In this document: piece after piece, positions 34,344 to 43,950 of the stretch
Layout of the letters: every line of letters starts with the position of its first letter
Position numbering within the stretch: position 1 is the stretch's first letter
NCBI GenBank assembly: GCA_910579205.1
Contig: CAJTTD010000008.1
Coordinates: 1 to 64,000, forward strand
DNA length: 64,000 nt
Source of the DNA: an uncultured Christensenella sp.
Lineage (GTDB): Bacteria > Bacillota > Clostridia > Christensenellales > Pumilibacteraceae
Direction of reading: 5' to 3'
Position numbers and translations under genes: made by a program
Notes under the pieces: model-generated
Told to the model about the DNA's origin: nothing
Databases searched by the model: none
The model's input: the letters and a program-made list of their open reading frames with translations, nothing else

Positions 34344-37300
34344 ATGAAGGACAAACAAATTTGCAGACTGTTTTTATGTTACAGAAATGAAGGCAAATCG
34401 GCGACCGTTGCGGCGGCGTTTAAGACTTATGCAGAAGCCAAAAGTACAAAGTCTAAAGCTCCCGACATTGAATGCTTTTATTCCGATGCTGAATCCGTCG
34501 GTAATTATATTACCGATATCCCGAACAAGTTAGCCCAATGCGATTATATGATAATTTTCGCCGATAAAAACATTACAGCGGGTTTTTTACACGATGACGG
34601 CTCGGTAAATGAAGACTGCGTTACGGCAAAAGAATTTTGCGAAGCGGAGAAGCTTCGGCAAATCGGCGAACTTAAGCTTGTACTCGTAAATATCGACGGG
34701 TACAAATTCAAAGAGAGCGACGCGGCCAATATAGAAAAGGTCTTTTCCAACGCACGGACGCTCAACAACGATTCAGTTGTTTCATGGACAAAACTTAACG
34801 AAAACAGATATTCCACATCCACGTACGAACAGTGTTTCGACAAATTGTTAAAAGGCGTACTCCAAAATTCCGCCACTGCCAAACCGCGCAAGACGCGCAA
34901 AACCGTTGCCGACAAAGAAGCCGCCGCATGTATTCCGTACGATCTTAAAGACCGACTGAACAAATATTACCGCACGCAATTCGCCGAAAACATGTATATC
35001 CGACTGGACGATATAGCCGCTGGCGACGGCGACAGCGACAATCAAGCGGAGATAGAGGATACCTTTTCCGATCTTTACGTCTCTTTTTCCGCTTCACCAC
35101 ACGAGTTCCCGCCAACGGAAGAAGAGCGCTCTTTATCACTCGACGAGAGCCGCAGATTTTTAAGACCGATAGATGACGAAAACGATTTGATAGACTGGGG
35201 ACATATCATTCCGCAACGTTTCAAATTACGTCGCGTACTTTTTGCGCAAACTGTGCTCGATCTCGAAAACAACGTCGCCGCAGTCAAAAACAAAGCTCCG
35301 ACGTCGTTTGCGGAAAACTACGAAAACGTGCCGAACGAATCTTTCGTCGGCAAAAATACCGAGCATTCGGAAATAAAAAAACGCAACCTTCTTCTGCTCG
35401 GACGAGCGGGACAAGGCAAAACCACTCTAATGCAGTATCTCGCGCTATTCAATTGGGCGCATATGCTCAAAAACAGCGGCGACGAATTTACATACGGCGA
35501 GCGGTTTTTATCCGGTATAAATTACAGCAAGCCGAACTCCGGAAGCTTCATGCCGCGCATTACGTTTAAAATAAAACTTGCCGTCTACGACAAATATACT
35601 TCTTTCGTAAATGAGCGATCCATCAACAGCGAACTACTCTCGTTCGACCATTATATAGAGTATCTTTTATGGTGCGCGGAAAACGACAAAAAACCGTACG
35701 GCACAAAGAACAACGCCGACGAAGATGGCTCTTTATCTTGCTGGATAAGCGAAACGGCAAAAGACAATCACGCGCACAAAGAAGTATGCGCCATGCTCGA
35801 CAGAGCGCCGATGCTCATACTGTTCGACGGTTTGGACGAAGTAAAACTTAACCGTCGCAGCGTTATCGACAACATAAAACAGTTTGTCAGGCGCACGGGC
35901 AAGGATGGCAGCAACATCATTACGGTAACCACAACGCGCAAAGAAAAGTCGGAAGAGATCAAAGACAAAGACAGTTTTACAGATTTCGAACTTTTGGATC
36001 TAGACGAAACGGAGGTGGAAAGATTCGTCAAAAAGTATTTAAGCGCTAAGTGGAAGCAAAACTCGGAAGAGAAAATTGCCGAGATCATGAGCTATTACGA
36101 GCAAAAAGAATACGAAAAATTGATGCAAACGCCGCTCGAAGTAACTATGATATGCATGGTGTTCAACGCTTACAATTCCATGCCAAAGAGCATTGAAAAA
36201 TTATACGACCGTTACGTTACGATGTACGTTCAACGCGAAAAACACAAAGAATACGCCGAACAAGGCAAAAAGCAAGAAAGTCAAGAGTTTTTCGGCAGAT
36301 CGTACACGGACAACCTCATAAATGATTTTTTAAATGCGATAGGATACGAGCTCGAGTATCGCAGCTCGGGCGTTACCGAAGAGGACGCGATAGAAATAGC
36401 TAAGCGCACCAACATCGACGAAGACGGAGAACAAAAGCACGATATTGACGATCCACAGTACTTCAAACGGCTTGTCGATATAGTTTTCACTCGCCTATCA
36501 TTTTTCGACTGCGATAATACAAACGTTCCCGCCGTTTACTCTCTCGACAACCACCACGCTTCAGTGCGAGAATATCTCGCCGCGCGATACTTCGTAAAAA
36601 ACAGATCTGACGGAGATAAACTTGATTTTGCAAGACGCGTATTAATAGAACAAGAGCATTCTCCGCAGCATTGGGGCATATTCAAATTTTTGCTCGAACT
36701 GATGATAGACGATACGCAGCTAATGAAAAGGCTACTGACAAAATTATTGGACGATTGCGCGTTAACGGACTCGCATCACGACAATGCCTTACCCAACGTT
36801 GTATGCGCGCTCAAAAGCACGCATTTCGGAGCTAAAATAGCTACAAAACTCATGTGCGAAGAGCGTATATTCAACGATCGTACAAACTACAAAAAACCGC
36901 TGTTGCAAGGCGCGCTCGAAATACTTTTGCTCGACGGCGCATTGGATTCGGAAAATATCAAGCGCATAATAACGTTCGCCTTTATAAACGGCTTGTCCGA
37001 ACATCTTTATCTGTCGATAGAGGGCAAACTGTCCGATAATATAATTACCGACGATCTTATAGAAACGATCGCATATCTCGCGGTATTTCCGGATCGCGGA
37101 GAGATAAATAAAGCGGAATATCCCAAACTCGCCAAAATGATTTCTTCTGGAAATTATCTCGATCTTTTCTTCGGCAGATTTTTCGACACACAGTATTTCG
37201 GAGATCTCGAAAAAAGCATAATAAAAGACGAAACCATTTTGAAAGGACTATTCAAAGATCTTAAAAAATGCGGCAAAGCGTTAAACGTTTCTTTAGACTG

Positions 37301-38891
37301 CGACCGTACACTAAAATGTGATAACAAAGAAAAATTCCTCACCGTCGAATTTATACGCGAACTATTCATACACCCGCGGGATATTTTCGACGACTGTTTT
37401 TCAGATGAACTTTTCAACCACCTCTATGATACGGCGGACGAAATCGATAGGCTTTTTCTCGACTCGCCATATTGGCAGATAATATCAACTTTAGAGCGCA
37501 AAAACTTCTGCACATTCGACGACAACGACGAAAACTTACTCGACTTTTACTTTTATTACCGCGCTTCAAACAAAAACGACGAAGCGTTTGCGATGGCGAT
37601 CAATCTATGCAAAAAACACGGCTTACTCGGAACGTCCGCTATATTGGAATGCATAAAAGATTTCAATAAGACTTCTTTCACCGAATTCGTCAAAAATCTT
37701 TCGAGCGGCATATGGGATGACGAATTTTTCACGTTATTCGGCTCGAGTAAACGCTGGGCGTATATGAGGTCTCTACGCGGCATATGCGCACATCCGACAT
37801 TTATAATGTTAGAGAGGCGGCTATGCGATAACGAACGCCTCGCAAAAATCGACGAATGCGCCGAACTACTTTTCCAAATTCTCGAAGAAAACAAAAGGCT
37901 CACATTAGCGGAAAGTTTCAGTGCATTTGACGACGGCATTGCTTGTAGGATAACAATGAGCAACTCGACAAACGAAAATCATCTCAAACTGATCGAAAGA
38001 TGTTCGTTTACCGACTATGCGCAGCAAGCCTTTATATTCAGTGGTTTGGAGTGGAAGAATCGATTCCCCGCCAGATCATCTGATAAGAAAAACAAAATAC
38101 ACGGCACTTACGGCGACGCGATCAGAGATAAGAATTACGAAAACTTGAGACCGCAACTCGCAAAGATATTAGCCGATCCTCCCGACAAAAAAGTCTATCA
38201 CACTGTTTGCATCTTGAATTTTCTGCTCGCCTATCCGCAATGCGGTATATCCGAACTTGCCGAATACTCGAATTTCCCCATAAAAGACTATGCAGACGTT
38301 ATCAAGAACGAATTGCACTATAGATACAGCGAAGAAAACAAAAAATTTATAAAATCGAAGCAATACGATCTTCCTGACGAACAAAGCGAAGTATTATTCA
38401 ACGGTTGTCCCGAATATAAGACCATTGTCGATCGATTGGCTACGCTCGCGATCGACTCGCCCGACTTTTTTACATATTTTAAACAAGTGTTTTCAATGTT
38501 GATAAACTCGAGAGCGTTCATAGAAAATTTCAATACCGACGGTCTTAACGGAAAATACCCGAACGATCCGTTCTTGCATCTCATTATTTCGCTCAAAAAT
38601 TGGCGCAAAAACTACGACTTACAAAGCCCCGGGTTCGATTCGACTTGCGGGCTGATAGCGAATTATATCCGAGACTGTGCCAAGACCGACTTGTTCGATA
38701 GCCCACAAGCGACTAATACCGTACTGCTCCGATTTATCATACACAATTTTAAGCGCGACGGAGCAACGATAAAACTCGTAAGCAAGATATTGGAAAAACT
38801 GCCCACAGACGAACATTATATATCCGTGCGCAAAGAAGCTCAAGACTATCTCGCTGCGTCATTAAAATTCAACAAAGACAAATTACTGTGA
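34344..38891 (+). CDS. TIR-NACHT NLR-like defence protein
   Basis: A 1515-residue STAND ATPase. Residues 7-172 look like a TIR domain (RLFLCYRNEGKS; IECFYSDAESV; YMIIFADKNITAG; helix with E97/E100 as catalytic-Glu candidates; LKLVLVNIDGY). After a linker comes a NACHT module: Walker A GRAGQGKT (353-360), Walker B LILFDGLDEV (491-500), sensor segment IITVTTTRKE, and a winged-helix-like region to about 760 (HHASVREYLAARYFV). The last 700 residues are a helical repeat-like sensor. Related bacterial NACHT and TIR-STAND proteins sense phage and deplete NAD or kill the cell; that role is inferred. The ATG has a GAGGTGG site. GC is lower than in backbone genes. Confidence 0.83.
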   Translation: MKDKQICRLFLCYRNEGKSATVAAAFKTYAEAKSTKSKAPDIECFYSDAESVGNYITDIPNKLAQCDYMIIFADKNITAGFLHDDGSVNEDCVTAKEFCEAEKLRQIGELKLVLVNIDGYKFKESDAANIEKVFSNARTLNNDSVVSWTKLNENRYSTSTYEQCFDKLLKGVLQNSATAKPRKTRKTVADKEAAACIPYDLKDRLNKYYRTQFAENMYIRLDDIAAGDGDSDNQAEIEDTFSDLYVSFSASPHEFPPTEEERSLSLDESRRFLRPIDDENDLIDWGHIIPQRFKLRRVLFAQTVLDLENNVAAVKNKAPTSFAENYENVPNESFVGKNTEHSEIKKRNLLLLGRAGQGKTTLMQYLALFNWAHMLKNSGDEFTYGERFLSGINYSKPNSGSFMPRITFKIKLAVYDKYTSFVNERSINSELLSFDHYIEYLLWCAENDKKPYGTKNNADEDGSLSCWISETAKDNHAHKEVCAMLDRAPMLILFDGLDEVKLNRRSVIDNIKQFVRRTGKDGSNIITVTTTRKEKSEEIKDKDSFTDFELLDLDETEVERFVKKYLSAKWKQNSEEKIAEIMSYYEQKEYEKLMQTPLEVTMICMVFNAYNSMPKSIEKLYDRYVTMYVQREKHKEYAEQGKKQESQEFFGRSYTDNLINDFLNAIGYELEYRSSGVTEEDAIEIAKRTNIDEDGEQKHDIDDPQYFKRLVDIVFTRLSFFDCDNTNVPAVYSLDNHHASVREYLAARYFVKNRSDGDKLDFARRVLIEQEHSPQHWGIFKFLLELMIDDTQLMKRLLTKLLDDCALTDSHHDNALPNVVCALKSTHFGAKIATKLMCEERIFNDRTNYKKPLLQGALEILLLDGALDSENIKRIITFAFINGLSEHLYLSIEGKLSDNIITDDLIETIAYLAVFPDRGEINKAEYPKLAKMISSGNYLDLFFGRFFDTQYFGDLEKSIIKDETILKGLFKDLKKCGKALNVSLDCDRTLKCDNKEKFLTVEFIRELFIHPRDIFDDCFSDELFNHLYDTADEIDRLFLDSPYWQIISTLERKNFCTFDDNDENLLDFYFYYRASNKNDEAFAMAINLCKKHGLLGTSAILECIKDFNKTSFTEFVKNLSSGIWDDEFFTLFGSSKRWAYMRSLRGICAHPTFIMLERRLCDNERLAKIDECAELLFQILEENKRLTLAESFSAFDDGIACRITMSNSTNENHLKLIERCSFTDYAQQAFIFSGLEWKNRFPARSSDKKNKIHGTYGDAIRDKNYENLRPQLAKILADPPDKKVYHTVCILNFLLAYPQCGISELAEYSNFPIKDYADVIKNELHYRYSEENKKFIKSKQYDLPDEQSEVLFNGCPEYKTIVDRLATLAIDSPDFFTYFKQVFSMLINSRAFIENFNTDGLNGKYPNDPFLHLIISLKNWRKNYDLQSPGFDSTCGLIANYIRDCAKTDLFDSPQATNTVLLRFIIHNFKRDGATIKLVSKILEKLPTDEHYISVRKEAQDYLAASLKFNKDKLL

Positions 38892-39209
38892 TCCGCAAGT
38901 TCCGCATAATATAACGGCTTTAAAACCGCATACAAAATCCTATCACACTCGAACAAAATCACCGCCATAACGGAATACAGCCATACTCATGCATTACACG
39001 GACTGTTGATTTTATCCATGTGAATAATTACTTAGTTTCTTTTAAGTATCGCATATTTTGACAATACTCAAATAAATCGAAAACAAATTAATTAAAAATA
39101 AATTTTGATCTGCGACGATATCATGCGCACCGCGGATAGATATCCCATTGACTGATCGCAATAAACTTGGTATAATAAATCATTGATTTCGACAATGAGA
39201 AAGGTAAAT
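38892..39209 (+). promoter_or_regulatory. Gap with promoter of DUF262 operon
   Basis: This AT-rich 318-base gap holds TTGACT (39148-39153), a 17-base spacer and TATAAT (39171-39176). The -35 hexamer is identical to that of the TIR-NACHT gene. No gene or repeat seen in the rest. Confidence 0.7.
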
Positions 39210-40517
39210 ATGAGTAAGATCATTCCTATTGACAGATTGCTTGAAATGCCGTTGAATATCCCCGATTATCAACGCCCGTATAAATGGACGCTCAAGAATG
39301 TTTCCGACTTATTCTGCGATATCGATACCGCTATAAACGACAGCCGCCGCCCCGATCATACGGATTTCAAATATCGCGTCGGCTCGGTTATATTACATAA
39401 TAATAACGGACAATGCGATATCGTTGACGGACAGCAGCGGCTTATTACGTTGTCGCTTATCAAACACGCGATCGATCCGCAATACTCTACTAACTTGCTC
39501 AAGCATGAGTTTGGCGATAAAGTTTCCGTAGAGCATATCTTTGACAACTATCGATTTATACGTGAATGGTTATCTATGCACAAAGAACAGACGGAGGATT
39601 ATAAACACGCCTTCGATGATCTTTTGGAAGTCGTCGTTTTGGAAGTGGATGAAATTTCGGAAGCATTTCAATTATTCGATTCACAAAACACTCGCGGCAA
39701 AGAACTCTATCCCCACGATTTACTTAAAGCATATCACTTGCGTGAAATGGACGATTACCCTTTTGAAAAAATGAGTTTGATCAAGCATTGGGAAGACATT
39801 TCACCCGAAAAGATACGCGAATTATTTTCTCTGTATTTGTTCCCCATACTGAATTGGTCGCGAAAAGAAAATTCGCGGGCTTTTCTTTCGCAAGATATCG
39901 ATACTTATAAAGGCGTTGACGCAAAATGCGTCTATACTTATGCCCAGCGAGTGCGTAAAGCAATGCCGTGTTTTCAAATCAACGAACCGATTTGTGCAGG
40001 AAGCGAGTTTTTTAAGATGGTAGATCATTATATAAACTTGCTCGAGAATTTGAAAAACGAAGTGCAGACCGATCCTAAGTTCAGTGAGATACAAACTATT
40101 ATAGACGCCAATACCAAATCCGTCAAAGACAAAAACGGAAACGAGAACATAAAACAATTCGCCTCTACGGGATTCCGATATGCAGTGAATTTATTTTATT
40201 GTGCTTTGCTGTTTTATTACGACAGATTCCATTTGCTTGACGAAATGGCTGTAAAAAAACTTTTTGTATGGGCGATGATGATCCGCATTGATATGGATAA
40301 TCTCGGTATGGATACTATAAACAACTATGCGATCGGAAACAAAGATAAAAACTATACGAACCGCATCCCAATGTTTTTCAATATAGCTACCGCGCGAAGC
40401 AACCGCGAAATTGCAAATATGAATATTCAAATCATCAGAGACACCGATCAAGCGCAGTCGCAAACATGGGAAACGCTGTACAGATCAGTAAAAATGCTTA
40501 TGAGGGTAATAAAATGA
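39210..40517 (+). CDS. DUF262 protein (GmrSD-like), no HNH tail
   Basis: A 435-residue protein with an N-terminal DUF262 (ParB-fold NTPase/nuclease-like) domain: IPDYQRPYKW at 17-26, DIVDGQQRLITL with the DGQQR core at 73-77, and FDSQNTRGKEL. DUF262 proteins include GmrS/GmrD, BrxU and SspE, which restrict phages with modified DNA. This one lacks the C-terminal DUF1524 HNH region. The ATG at 39210 is chosen for AAAGG; an upstream ATG (39195) and TTG (39183) are in frame. Its TGA overlaps the next ATG, so the two DUF262 genes are coupled. Confidence 0.85.
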   Translation: MSKIIPIDRLLEMPLNIPDYQRPYKWTLKNVSDLFCDIDTAINDSRRPDHTDFKYRVGSVILHNNNGQCDIVDGQQRLITLSLIKHAIDPQYSTNLLKHEFGDKVSVEHIFDNYRFIREWLSMHKEQTEDYKHAFDDLLEVVVLEVDEISEAFQLFDSQNTRGKELYPHDLLKAYHLREMDDYPFEKMSLIKHWEDISPEKIRELFSLYLFPILNWSRKENSRAFLSQDIDTYKGVDAKCVYTYAQRVRKAMPCFQINEPICAGSEFFKMVDHYINLLENLKNEVQTDPKFSEIQTIIDANTKSVKDKNGNENIKQFASTGFRYAVNLFYCALLFYYDRFHLLDEMAVKKLFVWAMMIRIDMDNLGMDTINNYAIGNKDKNYTNRIPMFFNIATARSNREIANMNIQIIRDTDQAQSQTWETLYRSVKMLMRVIK

Positions 40518-42400
40518 GCGATATGATAACGCCGTTACATATTCTTGACGATAACAATAAAACGCTTTTCGACAAAGCCAAATATATAATACCGTTATAT
40601 CAACGGGCTTTTGCATGGTCGGATAAAGAAATATGTCAGCTTATAGACGATATCAAAGATTTTTCGGCAGATCATTACTATCTCGGTTCATTGATCGTAA
40701 ATTTGAATAAAGACGGCATATACGAAGTAATTGACGGGCAACAAAGATTGACCGCACTGTTTTTGCTTTTGGATCATGTGGGAGATTATAATTGGGGTAA
40801 AGATCGATTAGGATACGAGTGCCGAGAACGGTCAAACTACACTCTGAATTGTTTGGCGGAATTGTCTAACGACAGCATTGAACCGTATTTGGCAAATGCG
40901 GAAAAAATCGAGCAAAGCCTAATAAGCGGCAGAAAAATAATCAAAGATAAATTCGGCAACGAAAAGATCGATATCGATAAATTTATTGTCAATCTGAAAA
41001 AGGTAGTTTTATATAGGATAGAAGTTCCGCCGCATACCGATCTGAACAGATATTTCGAAGTCATAAATGTGCGCGGCGAACAGTTGGAACAGCATGATAT
41101 TTTAAAAGCAAAACTCATGGAACCGCTAACCGACAGCGAGCGCAGCGTCTTTGCCCTTGTCTGGGACGCTTGTCGCGACATGACGGGTTACGTGCAAATG
41201 CATTTCGATAAAAATAACAGAAAAACACTGTTTTGCAGCGGTTGGGATTGGCTCGAGCTCGATAAGTATAATGAATTATATAATAAAAATAACGACGAGA
41301 TTACAAAACGTTCCGCATTGGATATTATCGCAAGAGATTCACTGCCGATGACTTTCGACGGCGAAGACGAAACGGGCGCACGCGTGCGTTTTGACAGTAT
41401 AATAGGATTTACACATTTCTTGTTGCATGTCTTGAAAGTGTTTGCTCCTATCGAATTGGATAAAGATAGCTATTCGATTCCAGAATTGCTCGACGATAAA
41501 AAGTTATTGGATACTTTCACTTCCGTTATCGATCGCTGTAAACAAAACGGTAAACAAATCGATAAAAAAGATTTTTCTTTGAAGTTTATAAAATGTTTGC
41601 TTAAATGCAGATTTTTGTTCGATAAATACATCATCAAACGCGAATATAAAAACGAAGACGAGAATGGCGATTGGAGTTTAAAAGAATTACACGTATCCGG
41701 AGCAAAATCGCAAAAGAAGCCGTATTATAAAGACACTTATTTCGGAGAATATAACGAATGGGAACAAACTTTCGCTCCGCGCACAAAAATTAACCTTATG
41801 TTGCAGTCTTGTTTGCGCGTGTCGTATACTTCCCCTAAAATAATGCATTGGATCACAAAATTGCTGCAATGGTCGTATGACGATAAAAACAGACAAAAGT
41901 TATCTCGGTATCAAGTTTTTGCCGAAAACATTGCGCAAGAACCTGTTAAAGAATTTTTAAACAAAAAGGAATTTAAGCTCGGCGTAAATACGCCGCACAT
42001 TGTCTTGAACTATCTCGACTTTTGTCTTTGGTCAGAGCGCGATAACGCAAACTATAAAAAATTTGACTTTGCGAAATTCTCTTTTGAATTTCGAAGTTCC
42101 GTAGAGCACTGGTATCCGCAACGCCCTTCCGAACAGTCGTTTGCAAAATGGGCTGATGTCGATAGGTTTGGAAACCTTTGTATAATACAACGCAATATCA
42201 ACTCTAAGTTTTCTAATTTAAGCCCGGCTTCCAAAAATAACACGTACAGCCAAATGATCGAAAAAGGCAGCCTGAAACTTAGATTGATGAGCGAGAAAAC
42301 AAATGCCGATGCAATATGGAAAGATACTGCATGCGCCGTACACGAAAAAGAAATGTTGAGCATATTGCAAAATGCGTGCAATATGCCGATCATTCCATAA
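40514..42400 (+). CDS. DUF262-DUF1524 protein (GmrSD-like)
   Basis: A 628-residue protein with a DUF262 domain (IPLYQRAFAW at 26-35; EVIDGQQRLTAL with DGQQR at 74-78; FEVINVRGEQLEQHDILKAK) and a C-terminal DUF1524 His-Me/HNH-like nuclease region from about 525 (VEHWYPQ at 530-536, then FGNLCIIQRNINSKFSN). The usual DUF1524 motif is IEHILPQ, so the His and Gln are kept. Start 40514 gives an ATGA overlap with the first gene and a GAGGG site. It is the likely nuclease of a two-subunit phage-restriction system; the target is unknown. Confidence 0.87.
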   Translation: MSDMITPLHILDDNNKTLFDKAKYIIPLYQRAFAWSDKEICQLIDDIKDFSADHYYLGSLIVNLNKDGIYEVIDGQQRLTALFLLLDHVGDYNWGKDRLGYECRERSNYTLNCLAELSNDSIEPYLANAEKIEQSLISGRKIIKDKFGNEKIDIDKFIVNLKKVVLYRIEVPPHTDLNRYFEVINVRGEQLEQHDILKAKLMEPLTDSERSVFALVWDACRDMTGYVQMHFDKNNRKTLFCSGWDWLELDKYNELYNKNNDEITKRSALDIIARDSLPMTFDGEDETGARVRFDSIIGFTHFLLHVLKVFAPIELDKDSYSIPELLDDKKLLDTFTSVIDRCKQNGKQIDKKDFSLKFIKCLLKCRFLFDKYIIKREYKNEDENGDWSLKELHVSGAKSQKKPYYKDTYFGEYNEWEQTFAPRTKINLMLQSCLRVSYTSPKIMHWITKLLQWSYDDKNRQKLSRYQVFAENIAQEPVKEFLNKKEFKLGVNTPHIVLNYLDFCLWSERDNANYKKFDFAKFSFEFRSSVEHWYPQRPSEQSFAKWADVDRFGNLCIIQRNINSKFSNLSPASKNNTYSQMIEKGSLKLRLMSEKTNADAIWKDTACAVHEKEMLSILQNACNMPIIP

Positions 42401-42677
42401 GAGATCTATCACAACAAATACTAACAGAAGCTACGGTACGCAAAATATGATCATATGACGATTTAATAGCGATTCGGTTCAACTACTCATACCGCATTGA
42501 TCCCGCCTTTGAGCAGTCGGGATATATTTTGAATGGCATTTATTTTGTTATAGTTGCCGTAAAAACATTTCATTGTCAAAAAGAAAATCAGACAAACCGC
42601 AGATCATCTTTCGTTAAAATACCCGCCGATCAAAAGCGTATAAATTCGATCATGCACATCCTTATTTATAATGCGCA

Positions 42678-43112
42678 TCATTGCGTCATTCGAATACAAC
42701 CTTTTTGACAACATTCATTGAACTTGCCTGCAAGCACATAGTTTGCACAGCTTTGGTTTACGCGTATGTTTTCGACTTGAATTGCGGCATCCCAATCAGC
42801 TCCGAAAAACAAACCGAATGTGATATCTTGCAAATATCTTATGAATTTGAGCTGCAACTCTTTCGGAACACTGTTTATAAGTTTATCGAGCGTATTTTTA
42901 TCCCTTAGATCGCCATCGGGAAAAGAATCGATATATCGCTGCAACTCTTTAACATTTTTTAGCTTTGTCCGTACAGTACTATAAATGATACGGTAAAAGT
43001 ATCGATCCATACGAACGCTTTCGGAATGAAAATCCTCCAATCGTGTATTGCGATAGACATAATGCGTTATGCTTAATGCCATAGCTCTTCGTCCTTTTTC
43101 ATCGTTATACAT
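42678..43112 (-). CDS. Small hypothetical protein at the island edge
   Basis: A 144-residue soluble protein, mostly helical, with a distinctive N-terminus (MALSITHYVYRNTRLEDFHSE) and DRYFYRIIYSTVRTKL. The 62-residue C-terminal part contains DITFGLFFGADWDAA and three cysteines. I do not recognise a named family. The ATG at 43112 has a GGGAG site eight bases upstream; an alternative in-frame ATG at 43082 begins MALSITHYV. It faces the DUF262 pair convergently. The 277 bases between them show no gene. Confidence 0.65.
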   Translation of the reverse strand: MYNDEKGRRAMALSITHYVYRNTRLEDFHSESVRMDRYFYRIIYSTVRTKLKNVKELQRYIDSFPDGDLRDKNTLDKLINSVPKELQLKFIRYLQDITFGLFFGADWDAAIQVENIRVNQSCANYVLAGKFNECCQKGCIRMTQ

Positions 43113-43206
43113 ATGATATACTCCCTTGCAAATTTTCTACATAAGCTTTTTGTTATTCACAAATGTCCGTATCGTTTGGAAACTTTGCATATTTATAATA
43201 TACGAT

Positions 43207-43246
43207 AAAGGCGAACCTGTCTCCTACAGAAAACATGTTCGCCTTT
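43207..43246 (-). terminator. Terminator after tRNA-Glu
   Basis: Arms AAAGGCGAAC and GTTCGCCTTT around a 20-base loop, ten bases past the CCA end of the tRNA. Confidence 0.75.
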
Positions 43247-43255
43247 AACTTGTTT

Positions 43256-43330
43256 TGGTGACCCCAGCGGGAATCGAACCCACGATACCACCGTGAAAGG
43301 GTGGTGTCTTAACCGCTTGACCATGGGGCC
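43256..43330 (-). tRNA. tRNA-Glu (UUC)
   Basis: A full cloverleaf on the minus strand. Acceptor GGCCCCA pairs with TGGGGTC (one G-T pair). The anticodon loop CTTTCAC gives UUC, the T arm contains GGTTCGATTCC, and the 3' CCA is encoded. Confidence 0.96.
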
Positions 43331-43344
43331 GCATATCGAATGTC

Positions 43345-43373
43345 ATTTTAGCATACATTATATTGTTTGTCAA
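43345..43373 (-). promoter_or_regulatory. tRNA-Glu promoter
   Basis: Minus-strand TTGACA (43373-43368), 17-base spacer, TAAAAT (43350-43345). Confidence 0.8.
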
Positions 43374-43498
43374 GCAGATTGACGGGCATATATTCTATTT
43401 TATGCCGCGGCACGGGCTTGTTTTGTTGGGTCTGCCCCGCCCCGTCTCGCAGCAAAACAACGCCACGAATATTTTTTCGACAAAATTTCGTTCAACCC

Positions 43499-43527
43499 TT
43501 GACAGCGCATATACATTCTGCTATAAT
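43499..43527 (+). promoter_or_regulatory. Promoter of DUF4234 gene
   Basis: TTGACA (43499-43504), 17-base spacer, TATAAT (43522-43527), both exact consensus. Confidence 0.82.
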
Positions 43528-43560
43528 AATTTTACAATAATTATCCAATAAGGAGAGATA

Positions 43561-43875
43561 ATGGCAATGAAAAAGCGTAGCATCCCTTTGGCGATACTGT
43601 TCAGTATCATCACGTTCGGTATTTACGGTATCTACTGGTTCGTCTGTCTCACCAACGACAGCAATACCATAAGTCCCGACAATAAGACCGCGAGCGGCGG
43701 AATGGCGATACTTTTCACCATAATCACGTTCGGTATTTACGGCATCTACTGGAACTACAAACTCGGTCAAAAATGCGAAGGCAGCGGCGTATTGTACTTG
43801 ATACTTAGCCTCATCGGTTTCGGCTTTATCAACTACATACTTGCACAAAGCAAGATCAACAACCACGTTGCTTAA
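43561..43875 (+). CDS. DUF4234 small membrane protein
   Basis: A 104-residue membrane protein. It contains two near-identical copies of the DUF4234 segment (AILFSIITFGIYGIYWF at 11-27 and AILFTIITFGIYGIYWN at 49-65), then a third hydrophobic stretch. The function of the family is unknown. The strong AAGGAGAG site and consensus promoter suggest high expression. It is a single gene ended by a bidirectional terminator. Confidence 0.88.
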   Translation: MAMKKRSIPLAILFSIITFGIYGIYWFVCLTNDSNTISPDNKTASGGMAILFTIITFGIYGIYWNYKLGQKCEGSGVLYLILSLIGFGFINYILAQSKINNHVA

Positions 43876-43891
43876 TGACATCTATAAATTT

Positions 43892-43924
43892 AAAACGTCC
43901 GCTTAAAAAGCGGACGTTTTTTTA
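43892..43924. terminator. Strong bidirectional terminator
   Basis: A 13-base perfect stem (AAAACGTCCGCTT with complement) and three-base loop between the convergent DUF4234 and ribokinase genes, followed by a T run. Confidence 0.9.
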
Positions 43925-43950
43925 TGCCGATATTAGTTTGATTTCGCCGT

